This document shows, in pieces, positions 33,327 to 42,903 of a DNA stretch of 54,764 nucleotides. Source of the DNA: Sulfurovaceae bacterium. Its GTDB lineage: Bacteria > Campylobacterota > Campylobacteria > Campylobacterales > Sulfurovaceae. The first letter of the stretch is position 1. Each line of letters opens with the position of its first letter. Where the stretch lies: contig JADGDQ010000009.1 in the NCBI GenBank assembly GCA_016744805.1, positions 1 through 54,764 on the forward strand, given 5' to 3'. The position numbers were made by a program, and so were the translations under genes. The notes beneath the pieces were generated by a model. It had not been told where the DNA came from and searched no databases. It saw only the letters and a list, made by a program, of their open reading frames with translations.

Positions 33327-34742
33327 ATGTCATATCCTATAAATTATGGACTAACTAAAACTGACTTAGAAGTAGTAAAGACCAAAATAAAAAGACAAAA
33401 GAACTACTTAGAGTCTAATAAGTTTTTTAGCCCTACTACTGGTCAGGAGCTTAGTCTCTTAGATGTTAGTTACAGTGCTAATCATTCCACTAGATACTAT
33501 GCTAGAGTTCTTAATAAGGTAGATACCTTTGTATCTTACAACCTTAGTTTAGATTATGTCCCCCTATTTCTCACATGTACACTAGATGGATTCTTTAGAG
33601 ATTTTCTTAAAGGAGACTACTCTAGATATACTAAAAAGGTAGAAGAGTCTTATACTAAGCATATACCTAATAACTCTCAAAATGGTAAAATATTAGATGC
33701 TATAGACGCTAAAGAGGTCTTAACTAACAAAGACCTATACAAAGTACTCTCTCATCAGTTTAACCGTTTTACACAGTCCTATGCCCTCCGAAAAATAAAA
33801 AAAGATGGTCATACCTATAGCTATATTAAAGTAACAGAACCCCATAAAAACGGAGTTCCACACTTTCACATACTTATGTATATACCAAAAGAATATCTTG
33901 GGCAAGTCTATACCCATTTTCATAACTGTTTCCCAGCTCCTAGAAATGCTCAAGTACTGAATTTTAGAGATAATGGAAGATTCTCAAATATAGTAATAGG
34001 AGATAAAAAAGAAACTCAAGGGTTTCAAACATCTATAGAAACCTCTGCAGGGTATATACTCAAATATATACTCAAGAGTTTTGTAGATGTCAAAAAAGGT
34101 AAAGAAGTTGATTACCTTCAAGCTTGGTATACTCATAACCGTATACCAAGACTTATAACGAGTCAAACGCTTATACCACAAGATATATATCATAAAGTAT
34201 CATTGCTTGAGAGTGATTGGCACTACCTAACAGATGTAAAGCATACAGGTATATATAAAAGAGATATAGATAAAGATACTTTTATGCTAGAAGATAGTTT
34301 CTCTAGGCAGATAATAGGAGATAGTGGGCTATACCTTATTTTTAACAATGGTAGATTAGTAAAAAAGATGGGTAGTAAAGTCTATAGAGTCCCTACTATA
34401 CGCCTAAAATCTCTCACCTGGTCAACTACTAGACCTTTTACTTTTTCTGCGTTACATACCTACCAAATTTATAAAGGTATAAAATATAACTATGTCCGCC
34501 AATCTAATACTACTACTTATGTTAAAGTGTCTACAACACTACAAAAGGTAGTACCAGTAGTTAGAATGACTGACCAATCTCTGTTTACTCTCTATCACAA
34601 TTTTGATTTTGATGTTATGAACTCTGCTAAATTCTGTCTAGTAAGAAATGAGATGATCTATAGAGGATTCTTACAGGAGAGATTAGGAGATATTAACGAT
34701 TATAATACAAACTTTGATTTAGAGATCTATCATGCTAACTAA
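33327..34742 (+). CDS. HUH-type rolling-circle replication initiator
   Basis: A 471-residue Rep protein from the ATG at 33327, with AAGAAGG upstream; a longer frame to 33270 lacks a site. The HUH metal motif is GVPHFHILMYIP at about residue 192. The Tyr motif is AGYILKYILKS at about residue 243, with Y-x3-Y spacing. A preceding conserved strand reads YIKVTEPHKN. Such proteins nick one strand, stay bound to the 5' end and drive ssDNA synthesis. Related proteins occur in inoviruses and microviruses. The C-terminal third has no recognised motif. It overlaps the next gene by 11 bases. Confidence 0.85.
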   Translation: MSYPINYGLTKTDLEVVKTKIKRQKNYLESNKFFSPTTGQELSLLDVSYSANHSTRYYARVLNKVDTFVSYNLSLDYVPLFLTCTLDGFFRDFLKGDYSRYTKKVEESYTKHIPNNSQNGKILDAIDAKEVLTNKDLYKVLSHQFNRFTQSYALRKIKKDGHTYSYIKVTEPHKNGVPHFHILMYIPKEYLGQVYTHFHNCFPAPRNAQVLNFRDNGRFSNIVIGDKKETQGFQTSIETSAGYILKYILKSFVDVKKGKEVDYLQAWYTHNRIPRLITSQTLIPQDIYHKVSLLESDWHYLTDVKHTGIYKRDIDKDTFMLEDSFSRQIIGDSGLYLIFNNGRLVKKMGSKVYRVPTIRLKSLTWSTTRPFTFSALHTYQIYKGIKYNYVRQSNTTTYVKVSTTLQKVVPVVRMTDQSLFTLYHNFDFDVMNSAKFCLVRNEMIYRGFLQERLGDINDYNTNFDLEIYHAN

Positions 34743-34995
34743 ACAAATGATAGATGATTATAGGAACTCTAGAGAGTATAAAAGAGTTTCTATTGATAGT
34801 TCTGTTTTATTTGATGTAATGATAACCAAGCCACATAATACTAGAACAGCTTGGAAACACGCACAGATACATAAAGAAGAAAAATTTGATGTAACTTCTT
34901 GTATAGATAGACTCAATACAAGAATAAAAACATCTAAAAAAAAGGTTGAAAAGGGTATCAAAATAGATGCACCTGGTCAATCTACATTATTTTAA
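34732..34995 (+). CDS. Small basic hypothetical protein after Rep
   Basis: An 87-residue Lys-rich protein, coupled to rep by an 11-base overlap. It is predicted helical with a basic middle (RLNTRIKTSKKKVEKGIK). No known family recognised. The last nine residues (DAPGQSTLF) are conserved in the E1 scrap at 23562-23591, which shows the gene belonged to both elements. Confidence 0.65.
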   Translation: MLTKQMIDDYRNSREYKRVSIDSSVLFDVMITKPHNTRTAWKHAQIHKEEKFDVTSCIDRLNTRIKTSKKKVEKGIKIDAPGQSTLF

Positions 34996-35005
34996 AGGAG
35001 ATAAA

Positions 35006-35362
35006 ATGAAAAATATATATGTATTAGAGAGTATTTATATTGATATTGTTCCATATAAGTACTTTAGAGAAAGTGAAAATGCACAGTTTAAAAATTGGTT
35101 TGTAGAAGAACAAGAAGCAAAGGATAATCAGGTATATGCAAATATTTCTGCTCTATATGAATATATACAGTTACAAGGTATAGAAGAAGAATTTAATGAT
35201 TACTTAGGTTTTATTTTTAAGATTATGAATGGAAAGCCTATGACTAAGAGTGCAGGTGGTAACTATTTCGTTCCATCTTTAAATCTTATTCAGCTTAAAC
35301 TTTATAAATTTATAGGTAAAAACTGGTCAAATCTACATTATTTTAAAAAGGATAAAAAATGA
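35006..35362 (+). CDS. Hypothetical protein near the right end of E2
   Basis: A 118-residue soluble protein from the ATG at 35006, which has AAAGGAGATAAA upstream; the longer frame from 34967 overlaps the previous gene. Aromatic-rich, acidic N-terminal half (YVLESIYIDIVPYKYF), with a basic C terminus. No family recognised. It is coupled to the next gene by a four-base ATGA overlap. Confidence 0.6.
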   Translation: MKNIYVLESIYIDIVPYKYFRESENAQFKNWFVEEQEAKDNQVYANISALYEYIQLQGIEEEFNDYLGFIFKIMNGKPMTKSAGGNYFVPSLNLIQLKLYKFIGKNWSNLHYFKKDKK

Positions 35363-35556
35363 CTATTTCTGTGATTTACGAGGGTAAAAATATAATACTT
35401 ACTAACAAAAAAGAAGATGTAAAAAAACTTTCTAGGGATTTTAAATTTAAGATTTCTGAATATATAACTAGAAAATACAAAGTTTATCATTTATCTCCTA
35501 GATATTCTTCTGATACTATATATTATTTATCTTGCAAGTTTAAGGAGATAGAATGA
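35359..35556 (+). CDS. Small basic protein at the right end of E2
   Basis: A 65-residue Lys/Tyr-rich protein, predicted mixed alpha/beta (MTISVIYEGKNIILTNKKED). No known family recognised. Translational coupling on both sides suggests it is expressed. It is the last clear gene before the tRNA genes. Confidence 0.55.
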   Translation: MTISVIYEGKNIILTNKKEDVKKLSRDFKFKISEYITRKYKVYHLSPRYSSDTIYYLSCKFKEIE

Positions 35557-35596
35557 ATGATATTAGTTTTTTAAACTTGGGCGAGAATTCTGGTTT

Positions 35597-35618
<22 letters not shown>
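35553..35618 (+). CDS. Possible 21-residue reading frame running into the tRNA
   Basis: An ATG overlaps the previous stop (ATGA) and has AAGGAGATAGA before it, the same leader as the E1 micro-gene at 23604. The frame ends at TGA inside the 3' part of the tRNA-fMet copy. It may be a gene truncated by recombination at the att site, or noise. Confidence 0.25.
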
Positions 35619-35673
<55 letters not shown>

Positions 35674-35720
35674 ACAATTAAAATCAATTTGAGTGATTGA
35701 AGTTTATAAAATTTGTATCT

Positions 35721-35797
<77 letters not shown>

Positions 35798-35811
35798 ACA
35801 ATTAAAATGTG

Positions 35812-35886
35812 TGGATGGGGTAGAGGGATTCGAACCCCCGAATGTCAGTACCAAAAACTGATGCCTTACCGCTTGGCCATACCCCA
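35812..35886 (-). tRNA. tRNA-Gln(TTG)
   Basis: A 75-nt tRNA with encoded CCA. The acceptor stem is TGGGGTA/TACCCCA and the loop TTTTGGT gives anticodon TTG, which reads CAA. It is first in the minus-strand tRNA operon Gln-fMet-fMet. Confidence 0.95.
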
Positions 35887-35918
35887 TCACTCATAAGTCA
35901 TTTACTTATGTGGACGGC

Positions 35919-35947
35919 ATTATACCTCAAATCAATATTGTTGTCAA
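35919..35947 (-). promoter_or_regulatory. Strong sigma-70 promoter of the tRNA operon
   Basis: On the minus strand, consensus TTGACA (35942-35947) and TATAAT (35919-35924) are spaced exactly 17 bases. A CATAAGT/ACTTATG hairpin at 35892-35910 lies in the leader before tRNA-Gln and may be a processing site. Confidence 0.85.
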
Positions 35948-36009
35948 GGGTTTTTGTGAAATTATGTAAATTATTTTAAATTATCCTCTAACCGCTAAGT
36001 AGTTGGTGG

Positions 36010-36015
36010 TATAAT
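36010..36015 (+). promoter_or_regulatory. -10 element upstream of ribB
   Basis: A perfect TATAAT about 48 bases before the ribB start codon. No good -35 box is visible. No riboswitch-like FMN element was recognised in the short leader. Confidence 0.5.
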
Positions 36016-36063
36016 AGCTACAAAATAACAGTTATAGTTTAATAATAACATGGAGAAATAGAG

Positions 36064-37095
36064 ATGTCAACAGAAGCAATACTTAGGGTAGAAAAAGCTA
36101 TTCAAGAAATTAAACAGGGTAAAATGGTCATTATGATGGATGATGAAGATCGTGAAAATGAAGGTGATTTAGTCTATGCAGGTACATTTTCTACTCCTGC
36201 TATGGTAAATTTTATGGCAAAAGAGGCACGAGGACTTATATGTACACCTATTAGCAAGAAGATGGCTATAAATTTGGATTTGATACCTATGGTTAGCAAT
36301 AATGTATCTAACCATGAGACGGCCTTTACTGTCTCTATTGATTCTACAAGTGCCTCCACAGGTATTTCAGCAGGAGAGCGAGATGACTGTATCTCAAAAT
36401 TAGCAAATCCTCTTACTAATAGTAGTGATTTTGTGCGTCCTGGTCATATCTTTCCTCTTATTGCCAAAGATGGCGGAGTATTGGTGCGTACAGGGCATAC
36501 TGAGGGGTCTGTAGACCTCTGTCGCTTGGCTGGGTTAGCACCTGTAGGGGTTATTTGTGAGATTATCAAAGATGATGGTGAGATGGCACGAAAAGATGAT
36601 TTGGAAATTTTTGCAAAAAAGCATGATATGATGATAGTGTATATTTCTGATATTGTTGAGTACCGTTTGGCAAATGAACAACTTGTACAAAGAATCAAAG
36701 AAGAAGAGATAGAGCTTATGGGTATGAAAGTAAATCAGATTACTTATGAAGATCATATTGGTCGTATACACAAGGCTGTGCAGTTTTATAAAGTACACCA
36801 AACATCACCTGTAAAGTTTCATAATATTGGTTTAGATATTGACCTTATATTAGATCAAAAAAGATTTGAATCTCTTACTGCTTCTTTAGAATATCTTAAA
36901 CAAAATGGTGGTGTTTTAATATTTTTAGATACAAAAACTATTTCCAAAGAACAGGCCAAAGAGTTTGGTGTTGGCGCACAAATACTCAAAGATTTAGGTA
37001 TAGAAAATATTAAACTTCTTACAACAAATAAAGAGACAGAATTTATTGGACTTAGTGGTTTTGGGCTTAATGTAGTAGAAAAAGTAGAGATATAA
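36064..37095 (+). CDS. ribB: 3,4-dihydroxy-2-butanone-4-phosphate synthase with degenerate GCHII domain
   Basis: A 343-residue riboflavin-pathway enzyme. Residues 1 to about 205 form a complete RibB domain: MMDDEDRENEGDLVYAG with the catalytic acidic cluster, RGLICTPI, TGISAGERDDC, and RPGHIFPLIAKDGGVLVRTGHTE. It makes the four-carbon unit of riboflavin from ribulose 5-phosphate. Residues about 206-343 align in place with GTP cyclohydrolase II but lack the zinc cysteine motif (GDVFGSxRCDC), so that half should be inactive. A similarly degenerate fusion is known in Helicobacter pylori. A separate RibA is expected elsewhere in the genome. AGAAATAGAG precedes the start. It overlaps the next gene by one base. 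Confidence 0.92.
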   Translation: MSTEAILRVEKAIQEIKQGKMVIMMDDEDRENEGDLVYAGTFSTPAMVNFMAKEARGLICTPISKKMAINLDLIPMVSNNVSNHETAFTVSIDSTSASTGISAGERDDCISKLANPLTNSSDFVRPGHIFPLIAKDGGVLVRTGHTEGSVDLCRLAGLAPVGVICEIIKDDGEMARKDDLEIFAKKHDMMIVYISDIVEYRLANEQLVQRIKEEEIELMGMKVNQITYEDHIGRIHKAVQFYKVHQTSPVKFHNIGLDIDLILDQKRFESLTASLEYLKQNGGVLIFLDTKTISKEQAKEFGVGAQILKDLGIENIKLLTTNKETEFIGLSGFGLNVVEKVEI

Positions 37096-37715
37096 TGCAA
37101 TTAAAATTTGTAGGTTCACGCCCTGTAGTAAATAAAGGTGGTGTAAGTTTTGATGAATCTAAACCAGATAAATATACGCTTTTTATCCCTTCTCTTGATT
37201 TGTTAGAGGCATTAGAATTAGAAGAAAAAAAACAAGATACTATTAATCTAACAACAATGACTTTGCATACATATAAAAAAGAAAAACTCTCTGAAGCTAT
37301 CAAAAAACAGTGTTATAGACTAGAAGAGATAGAACAAAATCGAGAACATCAAGCCAATCAAAGAATAGATAAATTTATAGCAAATATTAAAGAGAGTAAA
37401 ATATATACCAAAGATGATGAAGAGGCATTTATAGCAAATATTGCTTTTATGCGTGATTATTATTTGCATTATGTTACGAATGAGAGTGTATATAATACTT
37501 TGATTCAGTTACTATCAAAGAAAATTCATACACTAGAATGTAATAAAATTCTTTTTCCTGTAGGTATGAATCATGGGCTAGTACTGAGCCATCTTATTCC
37601 TATTCTTGCAGAAAATAATCCTCCCTATGATGCAACAATTACTGTAGACAACATAAATGGAGAATATGTAGGTACTTTAAACCTAAACAAAGAGAAGCCT
37701 CTAGGTGTGAGATAA
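37095..37715 (+). CDS. Conserved hypothetical protein
   Basis: A 206-residue cytoplasmic protein with no family recognised. The first half has beta strands (LKFVGSRPVVNKGGVSFDES, YTLFIPSLDLLEALELEE). The middle is Glu/Lys-rich helical, and the last part has the NINGEYVGTLNLNKE strand pair. It overlaps the ribB stop by one base and is probably co-transcribed, but a link with riboflavin synthesis is not shown. A terminator hairpin follows. Confidence 0.7.
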   Translation: MQLKFVGSRPVVNKGGVSFDESKPDKYTLFIPSLDLLEALELEEKKQDTINLTTMTLHTYKKEKLSEAIKKQCYRLEEIEQNREHQANQRIDKFIANIKESKIYTKDDEEAFIANIAFMRDYYLHYVTNESVYNTLIQLLSKKIHTLECNKILFPVGMNHGLVLSHLIPILAENNPPYDATITVDNINGEYVGTLNLNKEKPLGVR

Positions 37716-37736
37716 TCACACTTCTTTTTAGGCTTC
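37694..37736. terminator. Nested hairpin terminator between convergent genes
   Basis: GTGTGA/TCACAC (37705-37721) is a six-pair stem followed by TTCTTTTT. An outer perfect repeat GAAGCCT/AGGCTTC (37694-37700, 37730-37736) encloses it. It can serve both the 37095 gene and metY, overlapping both coding ends. Confidence 0.7.
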
Positions 37737-38990
37737 AAGAGCCTTTCTAAGATCTTCTATCAAGTCATTAGTATCTTCGATTCCTACACTTAATCGTACT
37801 AATCCTTCAGGGACACCAGCTTCTATTAGCTCTTGTTTACTGAGTTGCTGATGTGTTGTACTTGCAGGATGCGTAATAATAGATTTACTATCACCAATAT
37901 TTACCACAAGTTTAAATATTTCTGTTTTATCTGCTATTGCTTTTGCTGTGAGCATATCTTCTACTTCAAAGCTTAATAATCCACTTTGTCCTTTTGGTAA
38001 ATACTTTTGAGCAAGCGTATAGTTTTTATTACTCTCTAAACCTGGATAATTTACTTTTTTTACTTTTGGATGATTCTCTAAAAAAGTTGCTATAGCCAAA
38101 GCAGAATCAGAATGCTGTCTCATGCGTAGAGCTAAAGTTTCTAAACCTTGAATATATAACCAAGAGTTAAAAGGACTAGGAGCAGCACCCAAATCACGCA
38201 AAAGTGCTAACCGTACACGGAGAGTAAAAAGTGGTAAAGGTAAATCAGAATAGACCAAACCATGATAACTCTCGTCAGGCTCATTAAAATGTGAATAACG
38301 ACTATTATCTTTGATTTTTTCTACTAAATTTTCTCGTTCCAAAAGAATACCACCAATAGCAAGTCCTTGACCTGTGGTATATTTACTTGCACTATGCACA
38401 ACAATATCACATCCTAATGCAATAGGTTTACAAAAGATTGGTGTAGCTACAGTATTATCAACACAAGTTAGAATATTATGTTTATTAGCTATAGCAACAA
38501 TAGCTTCAAAATCAGGTACATCTACGCTAGGGTTTGTAATACTTTCAAAAAGTATAAGTTTACTTTTTTCATCAATAAGAGCTTCTATCTCAGAAGGATT
38601 ATTTACATCAAAATAACGCGTCTCTATCCCAAATCTTTTGATTGTATGCCCTGTAAGTGTTGTTGTACCACCATAAACTTGTTTTGCAACCAAAATATTA
38701 TCCCCTGCCTCAGCAACATTGGCAATAGCATAAAATATAGCTGACATACCACTAGCAGTTCCAATACCAGCTACCGCACCCTCAAGAGAAGCAAATCTCT
38801 TTTCAAATACATCTGTTGTGGGGTTCATCAATCTAGTATATATATTTCCTAGTTCTTTAAGAGAAAAAAGATTAGCTGCATGTTCAGTGTCTCTAAATTC
38901 GTATGCTGTACTTTGGTAAATAGGTACTGCCATTGTTCCTTGAGCATCTTTTTCATATCCTGCATGGATAGCGAGTGTTTGATCTTGCAT
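37728..38990 (-). CDS. metY: O-acetylhomoserine sulfhydrylase (MetY-type)
   Basis: A 420-residue PLP enzyme of the Cys/Met-metabolism family. Seen: TLAIHAGYEKDAQGTMAVPI at the start, YTRLMNPTTDVFEKRFASLE, the PLP-binding Lys in VHSASKYTTGQGLAIGG at about 206, and RLSVGIEDTNDLIEDL at the end. The length and the YTRLMNPT and LGAAPSPFNSWL segments favour O-acetylhomoserine sulfhydrylase over cystathionine synthase. It forms homocysteine from O-acetylhomoserine and sulfide. It is monocistronic here. Confidence 0.92.
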   Translation of the reverse strand: MQDQTLAIHAGYEKDAQGTMAVPIYQSTAYEFRDTEHAANLFSLKELGNIYTRLMNPTTDVFEKRFASLEGAVAGIGTASGMSAIFYAIANVAEAGDNILVAKQVYGGTTTLTGHTIKRFGIETRYFDVNNPSEIEALIDEKSKLILFESITNPSVDVPDFEAIVAIANKHNILTCVDNTVATPIFCKPIALGCDIVVHSASKYTTGQGLAIGGILLERENLVEKIKDNSRYSHFNEPDESYHGLVYSDLPLPLFTLRVRLALLRDLGAAPSPFNSWLYIQGLETLALRMRQHSDSALAIATFLENHPKVKKVNYPGLESNKNYTLAQKYLPKGQSGLLSFEVEDMLTAKAIADKTEIFKLVVNIGDSKSIITHPASTTHQQLSKQELIEAGVPEGLVRLSVGIEDTNDLIEDLRKALEA

Positions 38991-39083
38991 ATTTTATCCT
39001 TATAATTAGTAATTAAAATATAGAATAGCTAAACTTTTGTTAAAAAAAGAAACTTTTACTTCTCTTCTGTATACTTCAGCACT

Positions 39084-39503
39084 CTATAAAATATCTACCC
39101 CAAGTAAACAAGTCTCTTCAAAATACACCCCTTGACTATCTTGATACTCCTCACCAAAAACATTTATACAGACTTTTTGCTTCTCTTCTGAGATACAAGT
39201 TATAATCCTAAGCAGAGTAAACTCATCTTCTATAATATCTTCAGAACACTCATCAATCCCATAAGTAGCACAAGTAACTGGATGATCAACAATACTTACC
39301 TCTGGATTAGATCCATTGAATTCAAGAATAATATCATTAAAATCGGATGTAAGTTTATCTGCAAAACAGTGTTCTTTAGGTACTGAGGGGAAGATATATA
39401 TGAAATCTTTTTCAAGCATCTCTTGGGGTGTTGTAACATTAGCTATTCTTTGGTTATCACAAGCAACAAATAGTAATGATAAAAGAAATAATAGATATTT
39501 CAC
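39084..39503 (-). CDS. Small Cys-rich lipoprotein
   Basis: A 139-residue lipoprotein. The signal peptide ends in LLFVAC with the acylated Cys at 15. The mature part has about eight further cysteines in pairs (HCFAD, VTCATYGIDEC, ITCISEEKQKVC, ETCLLG), suggesting a disulfide-rich periplasmic or outer-membrane domain. No family recognised. It stands between metY and guaB on the same strand. Confidence 0.75.
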   Translation of the reverse strand: MKYLLFLLSLLFVACDNQRIANVTTPQEMLEKDFIYIFPSVPKEHCFADKLTSDFNDIILEFNGSNPEVSIVDHPVTCATYGIDECSEDIIEDEFTLLRIITCISEEKQKVCINVFGEEYQDSQGVYFEETCLLGVDIL

Positions 39504-39519
39504 AACACCCTCCTTTAAT

Positions 39520-40965
39520 TTATGAATGGTAGTTTGGTGACTCTTTGGTAATTGTTACATCATGCACATGACTCTCTTTAAGTCCAGCAGAAGTGATTTC
39601 AACAAATTCTGCTTTTTCCCAAAAGACCTTAATAGACTCTGATCCACAATACCCCATAGAGCTTCGTAGTCCACCTATCATCTGATGGACAACATCTGCT
39701 ATCTTACCGCGATAAGGTACACGCCCCTCAATACCTTCTGGTACAAGCTTATCTGCTGCTGTACCCTCTTGGAAGTATCTATCTGTACTCCCTTTACTCA
39801 TAGCCCCAATACTCCCCATACCACGATACTCTTTGAACTGTCGTCCATTATAAATAATCATCTCACCAGGAGCTTCATAAGTACCTGCAAGAGCAGAACC
39901 AAGCATTACAGAACTTGCACCAACAGCCAAAGCTTTGGCTACATCACCAGAGTATTTAATACCACCATCAGCCACTACAGGGACACCCTGAGCATTTGCT
40001 ACTAATGCTACTTCATCAATTGCAGAAATTTGTGGTACACCCACACCTGCAACAATACGAGTAGTACAGATAGATCCTGGTCCTATACCTACTTTTACCG
40101 CATCAACACCAGCATCAATAAGTGCTTGTGCTGCTGCACCTGTGGCAATATTACCTGCAATTACATCTACATCTAACTCTTTTTTAATAACTCTAACTGT
40201 TTCTATAATGCCTGCTGAATGTCCATGTGCAGAGTCTAATACAATCACATCTACACCAGCATCTACTAGTGCTTTGGCTCGGTCTAATTGTCCCACACCA
40301 ATGGCAGCAGCTACACGCAACCTACCAAACTTATCTTTATTAGCATTTGGAAACTGTATCTTTTTTTCTATATCTTTGATTGTAATAAGACCTTTTAGAA
40401 TATTATTCTCATCAACTATAGGAAGCTTCTCTATTTTGTGCTTTTGTAAGATTTTTCCTGCTTCTTCAAGTGTTGTACCTTTAGAGGCTGTAACAAGTGG
40501 CATAGCTGTCATAACACTCTGTACACTTACGCTCATATCTAAAATAAAACGCATATCTCTATTAGTAATAATACCAATAAGTTTTCCATCTTCTTCTACT
40601 ACTGGTACACCCGAGATACTATATTCACCCATCAAAGCATCTGCTTGAGCAACTGTAGCTGTAGGTGCTATAAAGATAGGGTCAATAATAATACCACTCT
40701 CTGATTTTTTCACTTTTTTTACTTGCAGTGCTTGAGTATCTTCATCCATATTCTTGTGAATTACTCCAATACCACCTAGTCTAGCCATAGCAATAGCAGC
40801 TTTGTACTCTGTTACTGTATCCATAGCTGCAGATACTATAGGCATATTTAATGAGACTCGCTTGGTAAGTTGTGTCTTGATGCAAACCTCTTTTGGTAAT
40901 ACAGTCGAGTGCTGTGGTACGAGTAGTACATCTTCAAAGGTTAAAGCTCTTTTCTTTATTCTCAT
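39520..40965 (-). CDS. guaB: IMP dehydrogenase
   Basis: A 481-residue enzyme catalysing the NAD-dependent oxidation of IMP to XMP in guanine synthesis. Seen: [16 protein letters not shown] at the N terminus; two CBS domains at about 93-205; [16 protein letters not shown]; the catalytic loop [17 protein letters not shown] with the active Cys at about 300; [19 protein letters not shown]; and the flap [11 protein letters not shown]. It is followed on the same strand by nothing close, and preceded by gatA with a 12-base gap. Confidence 0.96.
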   Translation of the reverse strand: MRIKKRALTFEDVLLVPQHSTVLPKEVCIKTQLTKRVSLNMPIVSAAMDTVTEYKAAIAMARLGGIGVIHKNMDEDTQALQVKKVKKSESGIIIDPIFIAPTATVAQADALMGEYSISGVPVVEEDGKLIGIITNRDMRFILDMSVSVQSVMTAMPLVTASKGTTLEEAGKILQKHKIEKLPIVDENNILKGLITIKDIEKKIQFPNANKDKFGRLRVAAAIGVGQLDRAKALVDAGVDVIVLDSAHGHSAGIIETVRVIKKELDVDVIAGNIATGAAAQALIDAGVDAVKVGIGPGSICTTRIVAGVGVPQISAIDEVALVANAQGVPVVADGGIKYSGDVAKALAVGASSVMLGSALAGTYEAPGEMIIYNGRQFKEYRGMGSIGAMSKGSTDRYFQEGTAADKLVPEGIEGRVPYRGKIADVVHQMIGGLRSSMGYCGSESIKVFWEKAEFVEITSAGLKESHVHDVTITKESPNYHS

Positions 40966-40977
40966 CTATTATATCCT

Positions 40978-42321
40978 TTACTTTATATAATTTATTGCTT
41001 GTTCAAGACTCAAAGAGCCATCAAATAGAGTCTGTTCATCAAATGCTTTTCCAATAAGCTGAAGACCTATAGGCATGCCTTCATCATCTTTGGCTACTGG
41101 TAAACTCAACGCTGGTAGACCTGCTAAATTAATAGCTATTGTATACATATCACTTTTATACATCTCTAATGGGTCGTGAATACTTCCTATTTTTGGAGCA
41201 ACACTTGGTGCTACAGGAGATAATATCAAATCAACCTCATCAAATATTGCGGTAAACTCATCACGAATTAAATGTCTTACTTTTTGTGCTTTCAAATAAT
41301 ATGCATCATAATACCCTGAAGAGAGGACAAAATTACCTAAAAGAATTCTTCTTTTTACCTCATCACCAAAACCTTCACTTCGAGAGTTAAAGTAGAGTTC
41401 CTGAAGATTTTTACCTTCTGCTCTGCGTCCATAACGGATACCATCAAATCGTGCTAGATTAGTAGCTGCTTCAGCTGTAGCAACAATATAATAAGTAGCA
41501 ATATCATATTTGGTATTTTGCATATTTTTATGAACAATAGTATGTCCAGCATCTTCAAGTGCTTTTACTGTGTTGGCATAGGCTTTTTGAATAGACTCAC
41601 TAGCCTCTGAAATATAGTTATCTATCACTGCAATAGTAAGCTTTCTATTGGCATTAAGATTTTGGGCAATACTTACACACTCTGATTGTGAACTCGTGGA
41701 ATCTTTTGGGTCATGTCCTGCAATAGCATCATACAAAATAGCTGCATCTTCAACATTTTGCGTAATAGGTCCTATTTGGTCTAGTGATGAAGCATACGCA
41801 CCAAGACCAAAACGACTTACTCTTCCATAAGTAGGTTTAAATCCCACACAACCACAATATGCAGCAGGCTGACGAATAGAACCACCTGTATCTGAACCTA
41901 ATGCTGCTATTGCTATACCAGAAGCTACTGCAGCAGCTGAGCCACCCGATGATCCACCTGGTACTCTATCTGTTCCATAAGGATTTTTTGTTACACCATA
42001 ATATGAACTTTCTGTAGTAGAACCCATAGCAAACTCATCCATATTAGAACGACCATAAGCCATCATTCCATTTGCTTTTAGATTTGTTATAGCTGTAGCT
42101 TCATAAGGGGCTATATAGCCTTGAAGTATTTTTGAGCCACTCGTAACAGACCAGCCCTCTACTTGGATATTATCTTTGATAAGAATAGGGACACCCTCAC
42201 CTGAGGACTCAAAACCAATATAGGCATTAAGCCCACTTTCTTTGGCTTTTGCCTCTAGCTCCACCCTAAGTGTTGCTATCTCCTCTTTACTTTTTGTTAA
42301 TGCTTCTTTTAATGTTATCAC
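40978..42321 (-). CDS. gatA: Glu/Asp-tRNA(Gln/Asn) amidotransferase subunit A
   Basis: A 447-residue amidase subunit. The Ser-cisSer-Lys triad is visible: Lys in [10 protein letters not shown] at about 70, and both serines in [16 protein letters not shown] plus [17 protein letters not shown]. With GatB and GatC it converts mischarged Glu-tRNA(Gln), needed in Campylobacterota. GatB and GatC are not in the window. It lies 12 bases upstream of guaB on the minus strand, in one transcription unit. Confidence 0.96.
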   Translation of the reverse strand: MITLKEALTKSKEEIATLRVELEAKAKESGLNAYIGFESSGEGVPILIKDNIQVEGWSVTSGSKILQGYIAPYEATAITNLKANGMMAYGRSNMDEFAMGSTTESSYYGVTKNPYGTDRVPGGSSGGSAAAVASGIAIAALGSDTGGSIRQPAAYCGCVGFKPTYGRVSRFGLGAYASSLDQIGPITQNVEDAAILYDAIAGHDPKDSTSSQSECVSIAQNLNANRKLTIAVIDNYISEASESIQKAYANTVKALEDAGHTIVHKNMQNTKYDIATYYIVATAEAATNLARFDGIRYGRRAEGKNLQELYFNSRSEGFGDEVKRRILLGNFVLSSGYYDAYYLKAQKVRHLIRDEFTAIFDEVDLILSPVAPSVAPKIGSIHDPLEMYKSDMYTIAINLAGLPALSLPVAKDDEGMPIGLQLIGKAFDEQTLFDGSLSLEQAINYIK

Positions 42322-42424
42322 TTATTCTATCCTCTTGCATATTTTTCAAGTTAAATGCTGTGATTATATCTAAAAGTAGGTTTGGGGAGTATTATTAATT
42401 TAAATTACTAGAGATTGTAAGAGC

Positions 42425-42778
42425 TTAAATGCTCTTACGATTATCTTCATGCTGATGATCCCATTTTAGTTTTCCACCACCTAATAAATGAAAATGTAAA
42501 TGATGGATCTCTTGGGCCCCATCTTCGCCATTGTTAGTAATAAGTCTATATCCGCTCTTATCTACACCCATGATTCTTGCAACTTCTTGTGTAAAGGAAG
42601 TAAGTCCACCCATCATATCAGCAGATACATTTTGAAAACAATCTACATGATTTTTTGGAATAATAAGAATATGAATAGGAGCTTTAGGATAAAGATCATG
42701 AAATGCTAAAAAGTTTTCATTCTCAGCAATAGTGTTACAAGGGAGTTCTCCATTGACTATTTTACAAAATATACACAT
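42425..42778 (-). CDS. HIT-family nucleotide hydrolase (HinT-like)
   Basis: A 117-residue histidine-triad protein. The triad is HHLHFHLLGG near the C terminus. The N-terminal CIFCKIVNGELP holds a CxxC pair that in homologues, with a histidine, binds zinc. HILIIPKNHVD is the middle conserved strand. HinT enzymes hydrolyse purine phosphoramidates and aminoacyl-AMPs. The gene is divergent from pheS, matching the order I recall in H. pylori. Confidence 0.93.
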   Translation of the reverse strand: MCIFCKIVNGELPCNTIAENENFLAFHDLYPKAPIHILIIPKNHVDCFQNVSADMMGGLTSFTQEVARIMGVDKSGYRLITNNGEDGAQEIHHLHFHLLGGGKLKWDHQHEDNRKSI

Positions 42779-42903
42779 AGTTTAATCCTTTTAGTTTTTA
42801 TTATAAAGAGTGGATTATATCATAACTAAAAGTCTATTAAATCACACTATTATCATTATTTGGATAAAATCCTCTATTAAACAAGTAAAACGAAGAGGTT
42901 GTT

